Shown: positions 1 to 6,582 of the stretch, piece by piece
Position numbering within the stretch: the first letter of the stretch is position 1
Layout of the letters: every line of letters begins with the position of its first letter
From: an uncultured Ruminococcus sp.
GTDB taxonomy: Bacteria; Bacillota; Clostridia; Oscillospirales; Acutalibacteraceae
Assembly: GCA_902803035.1 (NCBI GenBank)
Contig: CADCON010000230.1
Span: forward strand, 1-6,858
Direction: 5' to 3'
DNA length: 6,858 bases
Notes under the pieces: generated by a model
Databases searched by the model: none
What the model was told of the DNA's origin: nothing
Seen by the model: only the letters and a program-made list of their open reading frames with translations
Position numbers and translations under genes: made by a program

Positions 1-1
1 C

Positions 2-259
2 GCTCATAAAAAAGGTATGGGCTCCACCAAGAACGGCAGAGATTCAGAATCCAAGCGTCTTGGCGTCAAGAGAGGCGACGGTCAGTTTGTTCTCGCGGGC
101 AACGTGCTTGTCCGTCAGAGAGGCACGAAGATCCATCCCGGCGCAAACGTCGGCAAGGGCGGCGACGACACGCTCTTTGCGACCTGCGACGGCATTCTTC
201 GCTTTGAGAGACTCGGCAGGGACCGCAAAAAGGCTTCTGTCTATCCCGTAGAGCAGTAA
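2..259 (+). CDS. rpmA: 50S ribosomal protein L27, 5' end cut off by the window
   Basis: L27 is a large-subunit ribosomal protein whose N-terminal tail reaches the peptidyl transferase centre. The frame is open from base 2 and reads AHKKGMGSTKNGRDSESKRLG, the invariant start of mature L27. It continues through VLVRQRGTKIHPGANVG and DDTLFA to a TAA stop at 257-259, giving 85 visible residues. This matches nearly the whole mature protein, so only the extreme N-terminus is missing. In Firmicutes L27 usually carries a short N-terminal extension ending in Phe just before AHKKG, removed by the protease Prp. Whether this gene encodes one cannot be seen. An ATG at 17 is internal (the Met of KKGMGS) and not the start. 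The gene is followed by a strong terminator, so it probably ends an rplU-rpmA transcript. Identification is very secure. Confidence 0.97.
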   Translation, partial: AHKKGMGSTKNGRDSESKRLGVKRGDGQFVLAGNVLVRQRGTKIHPGANVGKGGDDTLFATCDGILRFERLGRDRKKASVYPVEQ

Positions 260-313
260 TTCAATAGTCGGGCTGAGAATGATCGGTCAGACGGCTTTTG
301 TAAACATTCCGAC

Positions 314-350
314 AAAAACCCGGGGCCAAGTGATTTAGTCCCGGGTTTTT
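314..350 (+). terminator. Intrinsic terminator after rpmA
   Basis: A perfect 11-bp stem pairs aaaaacccggg (314-324) with cccgggttttt (340-350) around a 15-nt loop. The GC-rich core is followed directly by a T run, as in Rho-independent terminators. The A run on the 5' side means it could also work on the - strand, but no - strand gene is seen to need it. It separates the ribosomal protein gene from the membrane-protein gene downstream. Confidence 0.9.
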
Positions 351-399
351 ATCATTTCAGGGTCAGAGATGACCATATTGTTAAGGGGGCATATTGATA

Positions 400-858
400 A
401 TGAGAAAATCTATCTGCAAGCTGATTTACGGCTATATGGCGTTAACCTATGCCATGCTTTTCCTTGGCGTTCTCATCAGTGACACTTTGTATACTGATAA
501 ATCCAGAATACTGTGCGCTTCTTCTGTTCCGAGACTGTTTGTTCCCGGCATCCGGAATGTGCCGACGGCTGTCCCGTGGGTTCTTTTTGTGCTGATGATC
601 GTTGTGACGGTATTGTGCGCCAATCTTCTGAAGCAATTCACGCTGGGAATAGGAATTTCCAATGGATTGCTGGGGCTTTATACCCTGGTTGTGTACGGCA
701 GCGAGCTGAAGAGCTTTATTCCGTTCACGACCGATATGCCGACTGTCAGATCCGCGTTCCTTGTAATCGGCTCTTATGTGATTGTGATTTTGTCGCTCGT
801 GCTTGCGCCGATGATTATTTTCAGCAAGGAAGAAGACCAGTTCGACAGGATTTTTTAA
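400..858 (+). CDS. Small four-helix integral membrane protein, unknown function
   Basis: The product has 152 residues and is not recognised as a known family. Four hydrophobic segments are visible at about residues 8-27, 56-77, 79-99 and 118-141, with a hydrophilic loop (about 28-55) between the first two and an acidic tail (SKEEDQFDRIF). There is no cleavable signal peptide or catalytic motif, so it is probably a cytoplasmic-membrane protein. I chose ATG 400. The ribosome binding site AAGGGGG (383-389) lies 10 nt upstream, while the in-frame TTG at 394 would have only 4 nt of spacing. Downstream is obgE, 111 nt away. The gene sits where obgE would normally follow rpmA, and it lies beyond the rpmA terminator, so it needs read-through or its own promoter, which I could not identify. 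That the frame is coding is likely from the consistent hydrophobic pattern and the ribosome binding site. The function is open. Confidence 0.75.
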   Translation: MRKSICKLIYGYMALTYAMLFLGVLISDTLYTDKSRILCASSVPRLFVPGIRNVPTAVPWVLFVLMIVVTVLCANLLKQFTLGIGISNGLLGLYTLVVYGSELKSFIPFTTDMPTVRSAFLVIGSYVIVILSLVLAPMIIFSKEEDQFDRIF

Positions 859-897
859 TTCTGCGGGAAAGAAGCGTAAATAAAAAAATGATAAATA

Positions 898-923
898 CTG
901 ACTGGAAAAGCGATTTCGGTCAG
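898..923 (+). promoter_or_regulatory. Hairpin in the leader upstream of obgE
   Basis: The arms ctgactggaa (898-907) and tttcggtcag (914-923) can pair over 10 bp, including two G-U wobbles, around a 6-nt loop. No T run follows directly, so it is a poor intrinsic terminator. It lies 46 nt before the obgE start and could be an attenuator, an mRNA-stability element or chance. Nothing in the sequence decides between these. Confidence 0.3.
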
Positions 924-969
924 CCAAGGATTTATTTCTGTTGACTTTTTGTGTATGGGAGGCGAAAAA

Positions 970-2235
970 ATGTTTATAGACAAGGCCAGAATCAAGCTCA
1001 AAGCCGGCAATGGCGGCGACGGCGCGGTTTCCTTCCACCGTGAAAAATACGTCGCCGCGGGCGGTCCGGACGGCGGCGACGGAGGAAAGGGCGGCAATAT
1101 CATCTTTGTGGTGTCGACCCATCTTTCCACCCTCGCGGATTTCCGATACAAGCGCAAATACCGCGCCGAGGACGGCGGCAACGGCAAGCCTGGCAGAGGG
1201 TCCGGCAAGAAGGGCGCGGATCTGATCGTGAAGGTTCCGCCGGGAACGGTGGTGCGCGAGGCGGAGAGCGGCAGGATTATCGCGGATCTTTCGGATGACC
1301 AGCCGCGTATCATTGCCAGGGGTGGAAACGGCGGCTGGGGCAATACCCATTTTGCCACCCCCACCCGCCAGGTGCCAAGGTTTGCCAAGCCCGGCATTCC
1401 CGGCGAGGAGCTGGAGGTTATGCTGGAGCTGAAGCTGCTCGCCGATGTGGGCCTGGTGGGATTCCCGAATGTGGGCAAATCCTCCCTGATCAATGAAATC
1501 AGCGAGGCGAATTCCGTTGTGGGCAATTACCATTTCACGACAGTTGAACCGGTGCTCGGCGTGGTTCGCAGAGCGGAAGGGCAATCCTTTGTCATGGCGG
1601 ATATTCCGGGGTTGATAGAAGGCGCGGGCGACGGTGTGGGGCTTGGGCATGAATTCCTGCGTCATGTGGACAGATGCAGGCTGCTTGTGCATATCGTGGA
1701 TGTTTCCGGCAGCGAGGGGCGCGATCCGATTGAGGACTTTGAAACCATCAATGCCGAGCTGGTCAAGTACAGCGAGGAGCTTGCCAAGCGCCCGATGATT
1801 GTAGCCGGCAACAAGATTGACCTTGCGGATGACGATCAGGTGAAGCGGCTGGAGGAGTATGTGCGCGGCAGGGGCTACGACTTTTTCCCGATTTCCGCGC
1901 CGATCCGTTACGGGGTTGACGCGCTTGTGGCGAAGATTGTCGAAATGCTCTCCAAGCTTCCTCCGATAGCGGTCTACGAACCGGAGCCGTTTGTGCCCGA
2001 ACAGGTGGAGGATAAGCGCGAATTCAGCATCCGCGTGGAGGATGGGATTTATTTTGTCGAAGCCCCGTGGCTGCTCAACATCATGCGCTCGGTGAATTTT
2101 GACGACTATGAGTCCATGCAGTATTTTGAACGCGTCCTCAACAGCAGCGGAATCATCGAAGGGCTGCGTGAAGCCGGCATTCAGGAGAAGGATACGGTCA
2201 GCATTTACGACTTTGAATTTGACTTCATCAACTGA
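970..2235 (+). CDS. obgE: GTPase Obg (ribosome assembly / stress GTPase)
   Basis: Obg/CgtA is an essential GTPase that binds the 50S subunit during late assembly and links ribosome biogenesis to nutrient status and (p)ppGpp. The 421-residue product has the normal three-domain layout. Residues 1 to about 158 are the glycine-rich Obg fold (KAGNGGDG, GGPDGGDGGKGG). The GTPase domain follows, with G1 GFPNVGKSS (164-172), G2 TTVEP (190-194), G3 DIPG (211-214), G4 NKID (281-284) and G5 SAP (309-311). A C-terminal OCT domain spans about 350-421. Every key GTPase motif is intact. I chose ATG 970 because MFIDKARIKL is the family's usual N-terminus and GGGAGG (957-962) sits 7 nt upstream. In-frame TTG 949 and ATG 955 would lie before or inside that ribosome binding site. 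It follows the four-helix protein gene and precedes a small membrane-protein gene with no terminator seen between them. Confidence 0.98.
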   Translation: MFIDKARIKLKAGNGGDGAVSFHREKYVAAGGPDGGDGGKGGNIIFVVSTHLSTLADFRYKRKYRAEDGGNGKPGRGSGKKGADLIVKVPPGTVVREAESGRIIADLSDDQPRIIARGGNGGWGNTHFATPTRQVPRFAKPGIPGEELEVMLELKLLADVGLVGFPNVGKSSLINEISEANSVVGNYHFTTVEPVLGVVRRAEGQSFVMADIPGLIEGAGDGVGLGHEFLRHVDRCRLLVHIVDVSGSEGRDPIEDFETINAELVKYSEELAKRPMIVAGNKIDLADDDQVKRLEEYVRGRGYDFFPISAPIRYGVDALVAKIVEMLSKLPPIAVYEPEPFVPEQVEDKREFSIRVEDGIYFVEAPWLLNIMRSVNFDDYESMQYFERVLNSSGIIEGLREAGIQEKDTVSIYDFEFDFIN

Positions 2236-2241
2236 ATCCGC

Positions 2242-2329
2242 ACCAGGAGGAATTGTTTATGTCCAATCGTGCAAAAGATGTCAGGACCAGGAGGAATTGT
2301 TTATGTCCAATCGTGCAAAAGATGTCAGG
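2242..2329 (+). repeat. Exact 44-bp tandem duplication of a ribosome binding site and start codon
   Basis: Bases 2242-2285 are repeated without a mismatch at 2286-2329. Each copy holds AGGAGG, an 8-nt spacer, ATG and eight further codons (MSNRAKDVR). The flanking bases do not allow the repeat to be shifted, so the unit length is exactly 44 bp with no microhomology at the junction. Because 44 is not a multiple of three, the first ATG (2259) reads out of frame with the gene, while the second ATG (2303) opens the full-length frame. The identity of the copies suggests a recent event or an assembly artefact. Confidence 0.97.
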
Positions 2330-2369
2330 CAGGAATTATTTGATAAACAGGTCGAGTATGGTTTCTTAA
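2259..2369 (+). other. Out-of-frame 36-codon decoy frame from the first duplicated start
   Basis: Translation starting at the first copy's ATG reads MSNRAKDVR and then, because of the 44-bp unit, continues as TRRNCLCPIVQ and onward in the +1-shifted frame to a TAA at 2367-2369. It overlaps the first 67 bases of the true gene, including its ribosome binding site and start. It has its own good AGGAGG (2245-2250), so it should be translated and may compete with the downstream start. The peptide is probably a by-product of the duplication with no function of its own. Confidence 0.4.
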
Positions 2370-2653
2370 CCATTGTCGATTGTACGGATCAGGAAAATGC
2401 CGAATATGCCAATAGGAAGAAAAATGGAGAGGCGTTGCCTGAAAATGTGCGTCAATATAAAGAAACGCGGACAGATCGGTATGTGGATAAGTTTTATTAC
2501 CTGAAAGACGCAAGGCTGAGTGATGCTGAGAAGCATGAATATCTCAGATATATGGAACTGGATCGACTGAATACGATAGAGAATATCCTGCTATTCTTTG
2601 TGATTCTGTCGGTTATTTCAATCATTCTCAGTTTAATATCTTTGGCATTTTAA
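2303..2653 (+). CDS. Small C-terminally anchored membrane protein, unknown function
   Basis: The 116-residue product is not recognised. Residues 1-90 are hydrophilic and charged, and probably helical in the second half (KDARLSDAEKHEYLRYMELDRL). Residues about 94-115 form one strongly hydrophobic helix (ILLFFVILSVISIILSLISL) ending at the C-terminus, so the protein is probably tail-anchored with a cytoplasmic domain. The start at 2303 uses AGGAGG (2289-2294) with 8-nt spacing, inside the second copy of a 44-bp duplication. The first copy's ATG at 2259 is out of frame. G+C is about 39% over 2341-2640 by hand count, clearly below the flanking obgE and aminopeptidase genes (55-65% in sampled lines), which hints at a different origin or relaxed selection. 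It lies 67 nt after obgE and 48 nt before the aminopeptidase gene. Confidence 0.75.
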   Translation: MSNRAKDVRQELFDKQVEYGFLTIVDCTDQENAEYANRKKNGEALPENVRQYKETRTDRYVDKFYYLKDARLSDAEKHEYLRYMELDRLNTIENILLFFVILSVISIILSLISLAF

Positions 2654-2701
2654 TATTCATATTAGCGAATAAGCGAAAAAACAATAGGAGATTATTTGAA
2701 A

Positions 2702-4102
2702 ATGAAAGAGAAAACACTGGCGGAGAAACTCCGCGAAGAACTGGCTTACACCCCGAAAAACGGAGGTCTGACGCTCTCCGAAGATCAGCTCAGACGCGCC
2801 TATGAATTCTGCGACGATTACAAGGAATTCCTTGACGCGGCCAAGACCGAGCGCGAAGCGGTGGCCGAAGCCGTAAGGCTGGCCGAGATTGCGGGATTCG
2901 TTCCCTTTGAGAAGGGAAAGGTCTACGCGGCGGGGGAGAAAGTCTATCGCGTCAATCGCGGCAAGGCCATTATTCTTGCCGTTATCGGCCGCAAGCCGGT
3001 CAGCGAGGGCGTGCGCTTTGCGATTTCCCACATTGACTCGCCGAGGCTTGACCTCAAGCCCAATCCCCTTTTCGAATCCGACGAAATCGCCATGTTCAAG
3101 ACCCATTACTACGGCGGCATCAAGAAATACCAGTGGACGACCATTCCGCTGGCCATGCACGGCGTGATCTGCCTTGCCGATGGCAGCAAGCTGGAGGTGC
3201 GCGTCGGCGAAGAGGAGGGCGATCCGCAGTTCTGCATTACCGACCTGCTTCCCCATCTCGGCTACGAACAGGAGAAGAAGCCGCTCGGCACCGCCATTGC
3301 GGGCGAGAATCTCAATATTCTGGTAGGCAGCCTTCCCTTGTGCGACGAGAGGGGAACGGATCTGGTCAAGCTGAATGTGCTCAGGCTGCTCAATGAAAAA
3401 TACGGACTGGTGGAATCGGATTTCCTCTCGGCCGAAATTGAATTTGTTCCGGCAGCCAGAGCGCGCGACGTCGGATTTGACCGTTCGATGATCGGCGCTT
3501 ACGGACATGACGACCGCGTCTGCGCTTATCCCGCGCTGATGGCGGCCCTGACCTGCAATAATCCGGAGCATACGGCCATCACTGTTCTCACCGACAAGGA
3601 AGAGATTGGCAGCGAAGGCAATACCGGACTCAAGTCGGCCTACATGGAGTATTTTGTCTATGATCTCGCCGATATGCAGGGCGTCTGCGGCAGAGATGCG
3701 CTTTCCGCCTCTCAGTGCCTTTCCGCCGACGTCAACGCGGCATTTGATCCCACCTATGCCGATGTATATGAGAAGCGCAACGCCTGCTTCATCAATAAGG
3801 GCGTCTGCATTACCAAGTACACCGGTTCGAGAGGCAAGAGCGGCACATCCGACGCTTCCGCCGAGTATATGAACAGGGTCAGGCGGCTTCTCGACAGCAA
3901 GAAGGTTCTCTGGCAGATAGGGGAGCTTGGCAAGGTAGACGTCGGCGGCGGCGGAACCGTGGCGAAGTTTGTCGCCAATCTGGACGTTGACACGGTTGAT
4001 CTCGGCGTTCCGGTGCTTTCCATGCACGCCCCCTGGGAGATCGTCGCAAAGATCGATGTTTACATGGCTTACAGAGCGTTTTACGAATTCTTCCTTGACT
4101 GA
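2702..4102 (+). CDS. M18 family metalloaminopeptidase (aspartyl-aminopeptidase type)
   Basis: M18 enzymes are cytosolic two-metal aminopeptidases that trim N-terminal residues from peptides, often acidic ones, and typically form large tetrahedral dodecamers. The 466-residue product is of normal family length. Visible motifs are SHIDSPRLDLKP (109-120), YYGGIKKYQW (136-145), GHDDRV (268-273), DKEEIGSEGNTG (298-309), SADVNAAFDP (341-350) and SMHAPWE (440-446). By analogy with characterised M18 enzymes, the metal ligands are H110, D270, E301, D343 and H442, and the general base is E300. All are present, so it should be active. It looks like the Clostridia/Thermotoga branch often named aminopeptidase 1, so substrate preference is uncertain. 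AGGAG (2686-2690) lies 11 nt before ATG 2702. A TTG at 2696, two codons earlier, has 5-nt spacing and is a real alternative. The gene ends at TGA 4100-4102, just before a terminator. Confidence 0.95.
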   Translation: MKEKTLAEKLREELAYTPKNGGLTLSEDQLRRAYEFCDDYKEFLDAAKTEREAVAEAVRLAEIAGFVPFEKGKVYAAGEKVYRVNRGKAIILAVIGRKPVSEGVRFAISHIDSPRLDLKPNPLFESDEIAMFKTHYYGGIKKYQWTTIPLAMHGVICLADGSKLEVRVGEEEGDPQFCITDLLPHLGYEQEKKPLGTAIAGENLNILVGSLPLCDERGTDLVKLNVLRLLNEKYGLVESDFLSAEIEFVPAARARDVGFDRSMIGAYGHDDRVCAYPALMAALTCNNPEHTAITVLTDKEEIGSEGNTGLKSAYMEYFVYDLADMQGVCGRDALSASQCLSADVNAAFDPTYADVYEKRNACFINKGVCITKYTGSRGKSGTSDASAEYMNRVRRLLDSKKVLWQIGELGKVDVGGGGTVAKFVANLDVDTVDLGVPVLSMHAPWEIVAKIDVYMAYRAFYEFFLD

Positions 4103-4119
4103 TTTTATTACATGAAAAT

Positions 4120-4173
4120 AAAGCCGGATCGTCCGTTGATTTCTTTTGATAGGCGGAATATCCGGCTTTTTTT
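4120..4173 (+). terminator. Intrinsic terminator after the aminopeptidase gene
   Basis: A 10-bp perfect stem pairs aaagccggat (4120-4129) with atccggcttt (4160-4169). After a 2x2 internal loop it is extended by tccg/cgga (4132-4135 with 4154-4157). A T run (4167-4173) follows the stem and more T-rich sequence continues after it. It begins 17 nt after the stop codon and should close the transcription unit that includes the aminopeptidase. Confidence 0.92.
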
Positions 4174-4228
4174 ATATTTTTCATATCGTAAACAAAATTA
4201 AAATATTCTTACAAATAAGGAAAAAGAA

Positions 4229-4257
4229 TTGAATTTTAAAAAAGGATTTGATATAAT
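4229..4257 (+). promoter_or_regulatory. Strong sigma-A-type promoter for the CotH-family gene
   Basis: TTGAAT (4229-4234) and TATAAT (4252-4257) are separated by exactly 17 nt. The TG at 4249-4250 gives an extended -10 (TGaTATAAT). Sequence upstream of the -35 (about 4174-4228) is rich in A and T runs, resembling an UP element. Transcription would begin near 4264, leaving a leader of about 45 nt before the ATG at 4310. This pattern fits vegetative expression. I saw no sporulation-type (sigma-E, sigma-G or sigma-K) promoter that could be called with confidence. Confidence 0.85.
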
Positions 4258-4309
4258 AGTATGAAAAGAAATTTCTGACAAGGTATTATTCTTTCTGTAG
4301 AGGTATATC

Positions 4310-5794
4310 ATGAAGAAAATAATTGCCTGTGTGATTGCTGCTGCAATCCTGATTGTGATGCTCAACCTGATAAAAATCAGCCCTGCCAGTGTTTCGGCTG
4401 ACAGTATTTTTGTTGACGATGAAGCGACAGCCGCCCAACTGGATCAGCAGGCGATTTACGATGAGATTTTTGCGCCTGACAGCGTGATAGATATTGCTGT
4501 GGATATATCCAAGGAGCAGATATCCAATATGCAGGCGGATCTTGAGTATTTCAAGCGGAAGAGTTCGCGCTCATCCGTTTATCGCATATGCAACAACGTC
4601 ACAATCACTGTGAACGGAAAAAAATATGTGGTGGAAGACGTGGGAATCCGTCTGAAGGGAACTTCATCGCGCTGCAATTTTTACAATGATATTCTGGGAA
4701 TCTACAATCTGGTGAATTTCCGCCTGTCGTTCAACTGCACATTTGAAGACGCGGGCGACTATGGGCTGGAAACCAGGGTGTGGGAGAACAAGAGCGAAAA
4801 GAAGAAAAGGCTGAACCGCACCTTTGCCACCATGCACAGCCTTGAGCTGAAGTGGAATATTGTCGCTGACAACACCTACGTCCGCAATCAGTACGTTCAG
4901 GAAGTGTTCAGGGATTTCGGAGTGCCGGCGCAGAAATGCTCGCTCTGTACACTGAGCCTTGGGGGAACGAAGCTGGGAATTTACCGCCTTTTTGAGCCTG
5001 TTGACGAGAGCTTCATTCACCGGTATTTCCCCGAGGAGGATTGGGGAGGGGACCTTTACAAGGTGCGGTGCACCCAAGCGTCGCCGGCCACTTATTCTAT
5101 CCAGAATACATATGGGGTAGGAAATAAGAAAAAGTCAGACAGCTATAATTTCGACCTGAAGACCAATATCGGAAAAAGCGAGTATGAATCAATGATTCAT
5201 CTCCTGAATGTTATCAACAAGGAGGACGCTTCCGCGGAGGATTTTGAATCCGTGATGGATATGGATGAATTGGCTCTTGTGCAGGCGATTAATTTTGCCA
5301 TGGGCAATCAGGACGATATGCGGAACAATTACAACAATCATTATATATATTTCAGGAAAAGCGACGGGAAGGCGGTTATCATTCCCTATGACAATGAGAT
5401 CGTTCTGGGGGATACATACGTCTGGAGCCCATCGCCGTCCGCTCTTTCAGAGGAATCGCCCTATTTTGAGTACAATTACCGTTACAATATCGAGCAGGAG
5501 AATCCCATGATCCGGCAGACGGTTCTCAGAGGGGGATACTTTACGGATTGGTACACCGGTTATCTTCAGCAGATTGCTCAGAGCAAATGGCTGACCGAGG
5601 AAAACTTCCGCAGGTATTACGATACGGCGAAGGCCAATTACAGCGACAAGCTGATTTCAAAATACAATTTTTTCAGCACCCTCAATAAGAACATGGAGTT
5701 CTCGATGGAGGGCGGAGAAGAATGTAACGGCAATATGTCCGTAAAGGAATATATGGACAAGATGAGGAACAATATTCTGACAAATGCTCACTGA
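4310..5794 (+). CDS. Secreted or membrane-anchored CotH-family kinase-like protein
   Basis: CotH proteins are atypical protein kinases, related to secretory-pathway kinases, that phosphorylate spore-coat proteins in Bacillus. Many relatives in Clostridia are exported and have unknown targets. The 494-residue product begins with a basic MKK and a hydrophobic stretch (about 4-22), then ASVSA|D, a plausible signal-peptidase I site after residue 30. Family landmarks are VGIRLKGTSS (111-120), FRLSF (137-141), LELKWN (178-183), VRNQYVQEVFRDFGVPA (191-207), LGIYRLFEPVDESF (222-235), GNQDDMRNNYNNHYIYF (332-348) and IIPYDNE (357-363). By analogy with CotH structures, the GNxD Asp and the PxD Asp (D361) are the likely catalytic and metal-binding residues. 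Both are kept, so it may be active. The start is supported by AGAGG (4299-4303) at 6 nt. A near-consensus promoter precedes it, and the acetyltransferase gene follows after 15 nt. Confidence 0.9.
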   Translation: MKKIIACVIAAAILIVMLNLIKISPASVSADSIFVDDEATAAQLDQQAIYDEIFAPDSVIDIAVDISKEQISNMQADLEYFKRKSSRSSVYRICNNVTITVNGKKYVVEDVGIRLKGTSSRCNFYNDILGIYNLVNFRLSFNCTFEDAGDYGLETRVWENKSEKKKRLNRTFATMHSLELKWNIVADNTYVRNQYVQEVFRDFGVPAQKCSLCTLSLGGTKLGIYRLFEPVDESFIHRYFPEEDWGGDLYKVRCTQASPATYSIQNTYGVGNKKKSDSYNFDLKTNIGKSEYESMIHLLNVINKEDASAEDFESVMDMDELALVQAINFAMGNQDDMRNNYNNHYIYFRKSDGKAVIIPYDNEIVLGDTYVWSPSPSALSEESPYFEYNYRYNIEQENPMIRQTVLRGGYFTDWYTGYLQQIAQSKWLTEENFRRYYDTAKANYSDKLISKYNFFSTLNKNMEFSMEGGEECNGNMSVKEYMDKMRNNILTNAH

Positions 5795-5809
5795 AAGGAA
5801 GGGAAAGCT

Positions 5810-6433
5810 TTGTTCGGCAAGGATGAGAAGAAAAAGATGCTGTCTGGGCGGCTGTATTCTCCGAGAGAGGACGAACAACTGGCGGCAGACGAAAAGAGAT
5901 GCCGGATGCTTGTCCGTCTCTTCAACGGCACGACGGAGGAACAGAAGGATTACAGACGACAGCTTCTCGGACAGCTTCTCGGCGGCTGCGGGGAACGCTG
6001 CAAGTTTGAGCCTCCGGTGCATTTTGATTTCGGGTGCAATACCTATATCGGAGAGAATTTCTACGCGAATTTTGACTGTGTCATCCTGGATGTCAACAGG
6101 GTGGTCATCGGGGACAATGTACTATTCGGGCCGAAGGTCTGCGTTTTCACCGCCGGCCATCCGATCGACGCTGCCATACGCAATGAAGTGCTGCAATACG
6201 GATATCCCGTCACCATAGGCAGCAATGTGTGGATAGGCGGGAATACGGTGATCAATCCAGGCGTTACCATAGGCGACAATGTGGTCATCGGCTCAGGATC
6301 CGTTGTTACCAAGGACATTCCGTCCGGCGTTGTTGCCGCCGGCAATCCCTGCCGCGTGATCCGTCAGATCACAGAGAAGGACAGGGAATACTGGAGCGCG
6401 CAGCGGGAAGAGTATTTTGCGACGGACGACTGA
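5810..6433 (+). CDS. Maltose/galactoside O-acetyltransferase-type enzyme (left-handed beta-helix)
   Basis: Enzymes of this type (Maa, LacA, NodL) move acetyl from acetyl-CoA to a sugar hydroxyl and work in the cytoplasm as trimers. The 207-residue product has an N-terminal maltose-acetyltransferase region (about 9-62, KMLSGRLYSP...LLGQLLGG). Hexapeptide-repeat beta-helix follows from about 74 to 185 (YIGENFYANF, VVIGDNVLFG, VTIGSNVWIGGNTVINPGVTIGDNVVIGSGSVVTKDI). The catalytic His is H117 in TAGHPID, and W141 in NVWIGG is also kept. The C-terminal AAGNPCRVIRQI is typical. The start is TTG 5810, because GGAAGGG (5797-5803) lies 6 nt upstream and the residues after it match the family's N-terminus. 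The first in-frame ATG (5837) would remove the start of the N-terminal domain. It is probably co-transcribed with the CotH-family gene. The natural acceptor cannot be read from the sequence; a cell-surface sugar precursor is a guess. Confidence 0.93.
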   Translation: MFGKDEKKKMLSGRLYSPREDEQLAADEKRCRMLVRLFNGTTEEQKDYRRQLLGQLLGGCGERCKFEPPVHFDFGCNTYIGENFYANFDCVILDVNRVVIGDNVLFGPKVCVFTAGHPIDAAIRNEVLQYGYPVTIGSNVWIGGNTVINPGVTIGDNVVIGSGSVVTKDIPSGVVAAGNPCRVIRQITEKDREYWSAQREEYFATDD

Positions 6434-6582
6434 GAGGAACTAAGCCTGAGAGGATACCGGTTTCGGAATCCGGACGTCAATCGGACGCTGTCGGGCGTTC
6501 TGGACAATGTCAGATAAAGATAAATGATTGAATCGGAAAAGGTGATTGACAACTGCCGCATTCCAGGAAGTGAGGGAATGAT

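Noticed and set aside
361..374. Small palindrome ggtca-gaga-tgacc upstream of the four-helix protein gene, as an operator.
   Set aside because: A 5-bp stem is too short to support a call, and no promoter can be placed beside it.
941..969. TTGACT at 941-946 as a -35 element for obgE.
   Set aside because: No -10-like hexamer lies 16-18 nt downstream; that position is occupied by the A-rich spacer before the obgE ATG.
442..1692. A 416-codon open frame on the - strand across the four-helix protein gene and the first half of obgE.
   Set aside because: It is antisense to the unmistakable obgE coding sequence, has no recognisable domain, and is explained by the G+C-rich codon pattern of the + strand gene.
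2099..2302. Upstream extension of the 116-residue protein to an in-frame start at 2099 inside obgE.
   Set aside because: The extension would lie within the obgE OCT-domain coding region in another frame. The AGGAGG at 2289-2294 clearly marks ATG 2303 as the start.
2657..4027. A 456-codon open frame on the - strand opposite the aminopeptidase gene.
   Set aside because: It is an antisense shadow of an intact M18 gene. Its translation shows no family motif.
5837..6433. ATG 5837 as the acetyltransferase start.
   Set aside because: It would trim the conserved N-terminal domain. TTG 5810 has a well-placed ribosome binding site and a family-like N-terminus.
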